Shown here: positions 1 through 5,955 of the stretch, piece after piece | Layout of the letters: each line of letters starts with the position of its first letter | How positions within the stretch are numbered: the first letter of the stretch is position 1 | Source of the DNA: Bacillota bacterium | GTDB lineage: Bacteria; Bacillota; Desulfotomaculia; Desulfotomaculales; Desulfallaceae | Direction: 5' to 3' | Length of the DNA: 6,806 bases | Assembly: GCA_009781965.1 (NCBI GenBank) | Contig: WQUS01000086.1 | Location: forward strand, 1-6,806 | Translations under genes and position numbers: made by a program | Notes under the pieces: generated by a model | Database searches by the model: none | Seen by the model: only the letters and a program-made list of their open reading frames with translations | Told to the model about the DNA's origin: nothing

Positions 1-84
1 TTCTTTTTGAGTAAGGCTTTCAAAATTCCGGTCAGTAAAATAAGAATTCACCACACCTATGTTGGCGGCGCTTATGGCGGAAAA
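1..84 (+). repeat. 84-bp perfect direct repeat, left copy
   Basis: Bases 1-84 are identical, base for base, to 464-547. The match ends at base 85 (G here, A at 548) and may extend left beyond the window. The copy encodes, in frame 1, the same 28 residues as the right copy, from FFLSKAF to the molybdopterin-contact motif GGAYGGK. Its right neighbour (85 onward) is an earlier part of the same gene, so this copy sits at the junction of an apparent tandem duplication with a 463-base period. Identity is seen directly; the mechanism is inferred. Confidence 0.97.
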
Positions 85-102
85 GGCCTTGTCTTTGATT
101 AA
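1..102 (+). pseudogene. frameshifted fragment of the molybdenum hydroxylase gene upstream of the duplication junction
   Basis: Frame 1 reads 28 residues of genuine protein (FFLSKAF ... HHTYVGGAYGGK), then six codons ending in a TAA stop at 100-102, because the junction at 84/85 moves the reading frame. If the sequence is real, a protein translated from an upstream start would end here, soon after the first molybdopterin-binding motif, and would lack most of the catalytic domain. If the junction is an assembly artefact, this fragment does not exist in the genome. The coding identity of bases 1-84 is certain from the matching in-frame copy at 464-547; the biological reality is open. Confidence 0.7.
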
Positions 103-2110
103 GGTGGACTATCAAATACTCCCCGGGGTTTTTGAGGCTGAAGAAGCGATGAAGCCGGACGCGCCGTTAATTCACGATAAAGACTTGGAAGGCACCACGG
201 CCTGGGAAGAGTGGGGAGTGGCCAAGAAAAGGGAGCGCCAGGCGTCAGATCCGAATGTCAACAACATGAGCGGTCATGCCGCAATCAGCTTTGGCGATGT
301 GGAACAAGGTTTTCGGGATGCGGATTATGTACGGGAAGACAAATTTGAGCTGAAAGCCACGGCCCATTGTCCCATGGAGCCACATGCCGCGGTGGCCAGC
401 TATGACCAGGTGGAAGATAAACTGCATATGTGGCTGTCTACCCAAGGACTCTTCCTGAAGCGGTTCTTTTTGAGTAAGGCTTTCAAAATTCCGGTCAGTA
501 AAATAAGAATTCACCACACCTATGTTGGCGGCGCTTATGGCGGAAAAATTGATTTATTCCCCTATGAATTTTGCGCGGCCTATATGTCTATGCAATTAGG
601 TCAGCCGGTAAGAATGGAATTAGACCGGGAAGAAGTTTTTATGACTACCCGCCAGCGTCATCCCATGACGATTACGATTAAAAGTGGCGTTAACAAAGAT
701 GGCTCAATTTTGGCCCAGGATATCAAAGTTATCGCCGACAACGGCGGCTATCGGGGCTCCGGTCCGGTGGTGGTTTTTCTGTGCCACGGATTTAGTTTCC
801 CCATTTATGATGTACCCAATTACCGCTATGAAGGCTTTTCAATCTATACCAACAGCGGCATCCGCGGTCCCCAGCGGGGCCATGGGGCGCCGCAAATCAG
901 ATTTGCCATTGATTCCCACTTGGATTTGATCGCCCGGGATATGGGTCTGGACCCGGTGGAACTGATGTTGAAAAATGTCAGGCACACAGGGGATATTTTG
1001 CCTACCGGCGATCAATTAAATAGCTGTGGCTTGCAGGATTGCTTAACCGGCGCCGCCCAAGCAATTGACTGGCAGAATAAACGCCGGCAATTTCAGACCG
1101 CCATACAAAACGGGAGATATAAGCGCGGGGTGGGCATTTCATTATGCGCCATGTTCAGCGGCGCCATGTACTACCCCTTTGCCTCGGCGGCGATGGTCAA
1201 GCTCCATGACGACGGCATGGCTACCTTATTCACTGGAGCCCAGGATATCGGGCAGGGCAGTTATACCACTTTGGCCCAGATTTTAGCGGAAGAATTGGGG
1301 ATTGATTTGGATGAGGTGCATGTGGTGGCCGGGGATACGGAGATTTGTCCCGTTGATATTGGCAGTTTTCTTAGCGGCACTGCTTTGGTTACCGGCAGCG
1401 CGGTCAAACTGGCGGCGGCTGACGCGAAGCGCCAGCTGCTGGAGGCGGCCGGGGAAGTTTTTGGCGTTGACGATATTGATCAATTAGAGGTCCAAGACAA
1501 AAAAATATTTGTCAAAGGTAAACCGGAAAAGTCAATTACCTTTGTCCAAGCAATTCAGGCCAGCGTATTTAAGAAAAATGGCAATCCCATTATTGGCGCC
1601 GGTTCTTATAAGGGCTACGGCAAAACGGATCGCTATCCCAGTCTGGCTACATGCAAAGGTTTATTTACCGGCGCGTACGGGTTTGCCGCCCACGCGGCCG
1701 AGGTGGAAGTGGATACCCTGACCGGCAAAGTTAAACTGCTCAAGGCGGTTACTTATCACGACTGCGGTTTTCCCTTAAACAAAACTATTGTTGAGGGGCA
1801 GGTCCATGGCTGTGTCTCCATGGGCGCCGGTCAAGCCATGTCTGAAGAAATTACTCTGGAAAAGGGACAGCTGTTTAACCCGTCTTTTCTCACGTATCAT
1901 ATTCCCATTTCTCTGGAGACGCCCGAATCGGTGGACCAATTGGTGGCCACATTTGAACCCTCCGGGCCTTTCGGCGCCAAGGAGGTTGGCGAAGGGGCGC
2001 TGGCAGGAATTTTAGGGGCGATTGGCAATGCTGTCCATGACGCCATCGGGGAAAGGATCTATAGTTTGCCCATCACGCCGGAAAAGGTCTTGGCAATTTT
2101 AGAAAAGTAA
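59..2110 (+). CDS. xanthine dehydrogenase-family molybdenum hydroxylase, large (Mo-binding) subunit, 5' truncated; 4-hydroxybenzoyl-CoA reductase alpha-like
   Basis: This is the catalytic subunit of a molybdopterin hydroxylase, which would normally pair with FAD and [2Fe-2S] subunits in the cytoplasm. Neither partner is in the window. Numbering from the ATG at 59, visible motifs are GGAYGGK (157-163), RGPQRGHG (269-276), QDIGQGS (395-401) and FGAKEVGEG near the C-terminus, with E645 aligning to the catalytic glutamate. The end (TPEKVLAILEK, TAA at 2108-2110) looks complete. The family-like sequence starts only at about AEKALSLIKVDY (codons from 77). By comparison with proteins of about 770 residues, roughly 110-120 N-terminal residues are missing. 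The first six codons from 59 are the repeat read out of frame, and no ribosome site precedes that ATG, so it is not a true start. The neighbouring benzoate-CoA ligase and the AEKAL-LIKVDY segment suggest an HcrA-like enzyme. The PMEPHAAVA and GGK motifs are more like general xanthine/aldehyde oxidases, so the substrate is uncertain. Confidence 0.85.
   Translation: MLAALMAEKALSLIKVDYQILPGVFEAEEAMKPDAPLIHDKDLEGTTAWEEWGVAKKRERQASDPNVNNMSGHAAISFGDVEQGFRDADYVREDKFELKATAHCPMEPHAAVASYDQVEDKLHMWLSTQGLFLKRFFLSKAFKIPVSKIRIHHTYVGGAYGGKIDLFPYEFCAAYMSMQLGQPVRMELDREEVFMTTRQRHPMTITIKSGVNKDGSILAQDIKVIADNGGYRGSGPVVVFLCHGFSFPIYDVPNYRYEGFSIYTNSGIRGPQRGHGAPQIRFAIDSHLDLIARDMGLDPVELMLKNVRHTGDILPTGDQLNSCGLQDCLTGAAQAIDWQNKRRQFQTAIQNGRYKRGVGISLCAMFSGAMYYPFASAAMVKLHDDGMATLFTGAQDIGQGSYTTLAQILAEELGIDLDEVHVVAGDTEICPVDIGSFLSGTALVTGSAVKLAAADAKRQLLEAAGEVFGVDDIDQLEVQDKKIFVKGKPEKSITFVQAIQASVFKKNGNPIIGAGSYKGYGKTDRYPSLATCKGLFTGAYGFAAHAAEVEVDTLTGKVKLLKAVTYHDCGFPLNKTIVEGQVHGCVSMGAGQAMSEEITLEKGQLFNPSFLTYHIPISLETPESVDQLVATFEPSGPFGAKEVGEGALAGILGAIGNAVHDAIGERIYSLPITPEKVLAILEK
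464..547 (+). repeat. 84-bp perfect direct repeat, right (native) copy
   Basis: This is the second copy of the repeat at 1-84. Here it lies in its natural place inside the molybdenum hydroxylase gene. The reading frame runs through it without interruption, and both flanks fit the expected protein (WLSTQGLFLKR before, IDLFPYEFCAAY after). It is therefore the ancestral copy, and the one at 1-84 is the displaced one. Confidence 0.97.
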
Positions 2111-2142
2111 GTTGATTCGTTCACCATGATATCAAACTGATT

Positions 2143-2149
2143 GGAGGAG
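2143..2149 (+). promoter_or_regulatory. ribosome binding site GGAGGAG for the CoA ligase
   Basis: GGAGGAG lies 6 bases before the ATG at 2156. It decides the start: the in-frame TTG at 2141 would place this site inside the gene, so ATG 2156 is preferred. Confidence 0.85.
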
Positions 2150-2155
2150 CGGCGT

Positions 2156-3706
2156 ATGATTACTAAGATCGAAGTGCCTCAGAGTTTCAACGTGGCCAGC
2201 GCCCTGATTGATCCCAACCTGGAGGCCGGCCGCGGGGATAAAGTAGCGATCTACTACTTGGAGCAGCAGATTACTTACGCTAAAATGGCTGAAATGGTTA
2301 ACCGCACCGGCAATGTTTTTAAAAATTTGGGTGTGGAAATGGAAAACCGGGTTTTGCTTTTGCTGTTTGATTGTCCGGAATTTTTTTATGGTTTTTATGG
2401 CGCCATCAAAATGGGCGCGGTAGCCATACCGGTGAACACGATGCTGACGCCGGCTGATTACGAATATGTCTTTAACGACAGCCGGGCCAAGGTATTGGTC
2501 GTTAGTGCCGAACTGTTGTCCCAAGTGGAACAGATTAAAGGAAATTTAAAGTATCTGAAAGAAATTATTGTCGTGGGCGCAAATAAAGCCGGTTACCATA
2601 ACTTTGATGATTTAGCCGCCGCCGCGTCGCCCGACCTGGCAACGGCGGAAACTTCCAAAGACGACGCGGCCTATTGGCTATACAGTTCCGGTTCGACCGG
2701 GGCGCCCAAGGGCACGGTGCATTTGCACCATGATATATTTTACTGTACCTTTGCCCGCAATATTTTGAACATTGGGCCCGATGATATCACTTTCTCAGTG
2801 GGCAAGCTTTTCTTTGCTTACGGCTTGGGCAATGCTTCTTATTCGCCGATTCAGGTGGGCGCCTCCACAGTATTGTACCCGGGCAGACCTTTGGCGGAAG
2901 AGCTCTTTAAGGTGGTGCAAAAATACCGGCCCACTCTGTTCTTTGGCGTGCCTACGGCTTACAATAATATGCTGCAAATCAAAGACGCGGAGAAGATTTA
3001 CGATTTCAGCTCGGTGCGTCTTTGCACATCGTCCGGCGAAGCTTTGCCTGCCACACTTTACCATCAGTGGAAGGAACGCTTCAATATTGAAATATTGGAT
3101 GTCCTCGGTTCCACTGAGATGGGCCACACCTATATTGCCAACCGGCCCGGACAAGTCAGGCCCGGCAGCAGCGGTTTGATCGTGCCTCCATATGAAGCCA
3201 AGGCAGTGGATGAAGCAGGTCAAGAGGTGCCCCGGGGAGAGATTGGCACCCTGCTGGTCAAAGGCGACAGCGCAGCCGCCTATTATTGGAATAAACACGA
3301 AAAAACCAAACAAACCATCTTGGGCGAATGGGTGAATACCGGAGACAAGTGTTACCAGGACGAAGACGGCTACTGGTGGCCCGTGGGACGGAATGACGAT
3401 ATGCTGAAGGTGGGCGGTATCTGGGTTTCGCCTCTGGAGGTGGAGAGCGCTTTAATGGAACATCCGGCGGTACTGGAATCAGCCGTGGTTGGCGCCGCCG
3501 ACCCGGAGGGACTGATTAAACCGCTGGCTTTTGTCGCTTTGAAAGTGGGTTACCAACCCAGTGACAGTTTGGCCCAGGAGTTGCAGCAGTATGTGAAGAG
3601 TAAGATTGCTCCTTATAAGTATCCGCGCTGGGTTAAGTTTGTGGATGAGCTGCCCAAAACCGCCAGCGGTAAGATTCAGCGTTACCGGCTGCGGAATAGC
3701 AATTAA
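2156..3706 (+). CDS. benzoate-CoA ligase family protein (aromatic acid-CoA ligase, AMP-forming)
   Basis: This cytoplasmic enzyme would convert an aromatic carboxylate, ATP and CoA to the aryl-CoA, AMP and pyrophosphate. The 516-residue protein is full length for the family. Adenylate-forming motifs are all present: the phosphate loop SSGSTGAPKG (177-186), LGSTEMG (317-323), the ribose-binding aspartate in NTGDK (D397), the hinge GRNDDMLKVGG (411-421) and the C-terminal catalytic lysine in KTASGKIQR (K506). Several stretches are typical of the benzoate / 4-hydroxybenzoate ligase branch rather than acetyl-CoA synthetase: GRGDKVAIYY, GVEMENRVLLLL, VNTMLTPADYEY and KLFFAYGLGN. The gene begins 45 bases after the molybdenum hydroxylase stop with no terminator between, so the two are probably one operon. 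The likely role is to supply the CoA thioester used by that enzyme or to start benzoyl-CoA type degradation. Benzoate versus hydroxybenzoate preference cannot be read from the sequence, so I give no gene symbol. Confidence 0.9.
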   Translation: MITKIEVPQSFNVASALIDPNLEAGRGDKVAIYYLEQQITYAKMAEMVNRTGNVFKNLGVEMENRVLLLLFDCPEFFYGFYGAIKMGAVAIPVNTMLTPADYEYVFNDSRAKVLVVSAELLSQVEQIKGNLKYLKEIIVVGANKAGYHNFDDLAAAASPDLATAETSKDDAAYWLYSSGSTGAPKGTVHLHHDIFYCTFARNILNIGPDDITFSVGKLFFAYGLGNASYSPIQVGASTVLYPGRPLAEELFKVVQKYRPTLFFGVPTAYNNMLQIKDAEKIYDFSSVRLCTSSGEALPATLYHQWKERFNIEILDVLGSTEMGHTYIANRPGQVRPGSSGLIVPPYEAKAVDEAGQEVPRGEIGTLLVKGDSAAAYYWNKHEKTKQTILGEWVNTGDKCYQDEDGYWWPVGRNDDMLKVGGIWVSPLEVESALMEHPAVLESAVVGAADPEGLIKPLAFVALKVGYQPSDSLAQELQQYVKSKIAPYKYPRWVKFVDELPKTASGKIQRYRLRNSN

Positions 3707-3853
3707 CGATAAGCCGGCGGCAAAAAAACCTATGGTAAAAAACAAAAAAATGACATAAAATATCAATACCAATAATGCACCGCTAAACGTACCAAATAAA
3801 CGCCGCCATCCCGGGTGGCACAAGATAATTACTACAAATGGGGGTTGGCCGGC
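3707..3853 (+). promoter_or_regulatory. AT-rich intergenic gap, probable promoter region for malQ
   Basis: This is the only sizeable non-coding gap in the window. It contains A-rich runs (for example 3722-3728 and 3744-3750) between two GC-richer genes. A -10-like TAAAAT lies at 3756-3761, but no good -35 box stands at the right distance. An ATGACA at 3750-3755 resembles a -35 box but lacks a good -10 partner 17 bases on. I see no hairpin followed by a T-run, so no intrinsic terminator for the ligase gene can be placed. The functional switch from aromatic to glucan metabolism here supports a new transcription unit. Confidence 0.35.
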
Positions 3854-5905
3854 ATGAACGACGGAGAGAAGCATACTCTCGCGCAATTGGCCCGGCTATA
3901 CGGCGTCGCGGTTGCTTACCGGGATTTTACCGGCCGCCGCCGGCAGGCGTCGCCGCCGGCTTTGCTGGCTGTTTTGCAGGCTTTGGGGGCGCCGGTTTCC
4001 GGCGCCGCTGATTTGCCAGAGGCCCTTTGCCGGCGTAAACTGGAGCTTTGGCGTTGCCCCAGCGATCCTGTGGCGGTCTGCCGGGCGGGAGAGCAGCCAA
4101 CCCTGGAACTGCGTCTGGAAGCGGGAAAGAGTAATGTTCCGATTAGCTGCCGCCTGGAACCGGAAGCGGGAGAACCGCTGCAGTGGACCTGCATGCCGGA
4201 CCGGTTGCCCGTCATTAGAACCGAAAAATTTGCCGGGGTAGAGTACACCGCCCGGCGGATGACTGTACCAGCAAAGCTGCCTTTGGGTTATCACCGGCTG
4301 TCGCTTGACTTTGCCGCTGCCAGCCGGACAGTCAGTTTAATCTCCGCGCCGGCCCGGGCCTATTCGCCGGCCGCCGGCAGCCGGCTATGGGGCATATTTG
4401 CGCCTCTTTATGCTCTTCATTCCGCGACAAGCTGGGCCGCCGGCAGTGTTACCGACTTGGAGGCGCTAAGTAGTTGGGTCGGTTCGCTGGGAGGGAAAAT
4501 AGTCGGGACCTTGCCGCTGCTGGCTTGTTTTCTGGAGGAGCCTTTTGAGCCCAGCCCTTACTCGCCTGTAAGCCGGCTGTTTTGGAACGAGTTTTATCTG
4601 GATGTGGCCCTGATTCCGGAACTGGAAAATTGCCCCAAAGCCCGGGAGCTGCTAAATTCCCGGGCTTTTGAGGTTGAAATTGCCGCTTTGCGCCGGGCGC
4701 CCCTGGTGGATTACCGCCGGGGCATGGCGGTTAAACGTAAAGTGTTGGAACTGCTGATGAGGTGCTGTTACATGGGCCAGCCGGCCAGACTGGAGGAATT
4801 ACGCCGCTGGGCGGCGCAAAACCAGGCCGCGGTGGATTATGCCTGCTTCCGGGCTGCTGTGAGCAGGCAAGGTCCTGTCTGGGCTCATTGGCCGGAGCGC
4901 ATGCGCAAGGGCGATTTGCAGCCGGGGGATTACGATCTAGAAACGAAACGTTATCATCTTTACGTGCAGTGGGTAGCCCGGCAGCAGTTTGGCAATCTGG
5001 CGTCCCGGACCAAGGCTGACAGCCGGGGGCTCTATCTTGATTTTCCTCTGGGCGTCCATCGGGATGGCTATGATGTGTGGCGCTGGCAGGAACTATTTGC
5101 CGTCGGGGCGGCTTGCGGAGCGCCGCCCGATCAGCTTAACGCCGCCGGTCAAAATTGGGAGTTTCCGCCTCTGCATCCCGATAAACTGCGGGAACAGGGC
5201 TATCGTTACTATATCGCATCCCTGCGCCACCACCTGCGGCACGCCGGCGTACTGCGATTGGACCATGTGGCGGGACTGCACCGGTTATTTTGGATTCCCG
5301 CCGGTTTACCGGCGGCGGAAGGTGTTTACATCCACTATCGGCATGAAGAGTTTTACGCTATTCTGGCGCTGGAATCATGCCGTCACCGGACCGCGCTGGT
5401 AGGCGAGGATCTGGGTACTGTTCCAAGCAGTGTGCGGGCCGCTCTGTCCAGGCACGGTTTAAAAGGCATGTATGTGCTGCCCTTTGAGGGCAAAAGCCAG
5501 CCTCGTAAAGGTTGGCGCCCCGTGCCCGCCGGTTCCTTGGCCTGTCTGAACACCCATGACATGCCACCTTTTGCAGCCTTCTGGCATGACAGCAAGCCTG
5601 CCGCCCGGGCGGGGCTGGCCCGGTTTCTGCGCCGCAAAGGCTTTCTAAAAACCAGGTCGCCCGGCGCCCGGGCAATGCTGCGCGCCTGTTACAGCTACCT
5701 GGCGGCCGGGCGGGCGGGCATGGTGCTGATTAACCTGGAGGACTTATGGCTGGAGACGGCCTCCCAGAATATGCCCGGCACTGGCCGGGAACAGCCGAAC
5801 TGGCGGCGCAAGGCCAGCTATAGTCTGGAAGATTTACGCCGGCTCCCGGGTATACTGGAGATATTGAAAAAAATCGATCAATTTAGGCATCGAACCAAAC
5901 AATAG
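3854..5905 (+). CDS. malQ: 4-alpha-glucanotransferase (GH77, amylomaltase / disproportionating enzyme)
   Basis: This cytoplasmic enzyme would transfer alpha-1,4-glucan segments between maltooligosaccharides in glycogen or maltodextrin turnover. Family signatures appear in order, numbered from ATG 3854: an N-terminal LARLYGV...YRDFTGRRRQASP segment, LWGIFAPLYALHS (from 178), PSPYSPVSRLFWNE (from 233), YHLYVQWVARQQ, LYLDFPLGVHRDGYDVW, the nucleophile aspartate in LRLDHVAGLHRLFW (D470), the acid/base glutamate in GEDLGTVP (E518) and the third acidic residue in NTHDMPPFAAFW (D569). At 683 residues it is the long, E. coli MalQ-like form with an extra N-terminal region. ATG 3854 is preferred because the family usually starts a few residues before LARLYGV. 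An in-frame GTG at 3815 would add 13 residues with no clear ribosome site, while GGGGG at 3840-3844 is a weak site for the ATG. The usual SWGIGD motif reads SWAAGS (from W194). The gene is visibly richer in GC and in GCCGGC than its neighbours. The GH57 gene follows after 50 bases. Confidence 0.93.
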   Translation: MNDGEKHTLAQLARLYGVAVAYRDFTGRRRQASPPALLAVLQALGAPVSGAADLPEALCRRKLELWRCPSDPVAVCRAGEQPTLELRLEAGKSNVPISCRLEPEAGEPLQWTCMPDRLPVIRTEKFAGVEYTARRMTVPAKLPLGYHRLSLDFAAASRTVSLISAPARAYSPAAGSRLWGIFAPLYALHSATSWAAGSVTDLEALSSWVGSLGGKIVGTLPLLACFLEEPFEPSPYSPVSRLFWNEFYLDVALIPELENCPKARELLNSRAFEVEIAALRRAPLVDYRRGMAVKRKVLELLMRCCYMGQPARLEELRRWAAQNQAAVDYACFRAAVSRQGPVWAHWPERMRKGDLQPGDYDLETKRYHLYVQWVARQQFGNLASRTKADSRGLYLDFPLGVHRDGYDVWRWQELFAVGAACGAPPDQLNAAGQNWEFPPLHPDKLREQGYRYYIASLRHHLRHAGVLRLDHVAGLHRLFWIPAGLPAAEGVYIHYRHEEFYAILALESCRHRTALVGEDLGTVPSSVRAALSRHGLKGMYVLPFEGKSQPRKGWRPVPAGSLACLNTHDMPPFAAFWHDSKPAARAGLARFLRRKGFLKTRSPGARAMLRACYSYLAAGRAGMVLINLEDLWLETASQNMPGTGREQPNWRRKASYSLEDLRRLPGILEILKKIDQFRHRTKQ

Positions 5906-5916
5906 TTCTTGAAAGA

Positions 5917-5938
5917 TTGCTGAAATAGTTGCTGAAAT
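5917..5938 (+). repeat. 10-bp tandem direct repeat TTGCTGAAAT x2 (12-base spacing)
   Basis: TTGCTGAAAT occurs at 5917-5926 and again at 5929-5938, directly before the ribosome site of the GH57 gene. A weaker relative, TTCTTGAAAG, precedes it at 5906-5915. The repeats fill most of the malQ-GH57 gap. A role as a protein-binding site is possible but unsupported; chance or slippage is also plausible. Confidence 0.6.
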
Positions 5939-5941
5939 CAA

Positions 5942-5947
5942 AGGAGG
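5942..5947 (+). promoter_or_regulatory. ribosome binding site AGGAGG for the GH57 gene
   Basis: A perfect AGGAGG core inside AAAGGAGGAG stands 8 bases before the TTG at 5956. No ATG or GTG lies nearby in the coding frame, so this site identifies TTG as the start codon. Confidence 0.85.
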
Positions 5948-5955
5948 AGCCCCGT

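Noticed and set aside
59..61. ATG at 59 as the start of the molybdenum hydroxylase
   Set aside because: It lies in the out-of-frame reading of the displaced repeat, has no ribosome site, and homology begins only at about base 77.
1..547. The direct repeats as ends of a mobile element or a CRISPR-like array
   Set aside because: The DNA between the copies is ordinary in-frame coding sequence of the same gene. There is no transposase, inverted repeat or repeated spacing beyond two copies.
2141..2143. TTG at 2141 as the ligase start
   Set aside because: It would overlap the GGAGGAG ribosome site that is well placed for ATG 2156, and it adds only five atypical residues (MEERR).
3716..3807. GGCGGC (3716-3721) and GCCGCC (3802-3807) as stem arms around the gap
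   Set aside because: Six-base arms with a loop of about 80 bases are expected by chance in this GC-rich setting.
3815..3817. GTG at 3815 as the malQ start
   Set aside because: No ribosome site precedes it, and the extra 13 residues (MAQDNYYKWGLAG) do not look like the family N-terminus. It remains possible because the site for ATG 3854 is also weak.
3805..3819. Imperfect palindrome GCCATCCCGGGTGGC as an operator or terminator
   Set aside because: The arms pair only partly, there is no loop and no T-run follows, so it is too weak to call.
3479..3886. Minus-strand open frame with a hydrophobic, membrane-like stretch (LLVLIFYVIFLFFTIGFFAAGL)
   Set aside because: The hydrophobic part is the reverse reading of A-rich intergenic DNA, where T-rich codons give Phe, Ile and Leu by chance. 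The rest overlaps the ligase 3' end and the malQ start antisense, with no family resemblance.
3896..5675. Several overlapping open frames on both strands inside malQ
   Set aside because: They are shadows of a GC-rich gene in which stop codons are rare. None has a ribosome site or recognisable domain, while the malQ frame has clear catalytic motifs.
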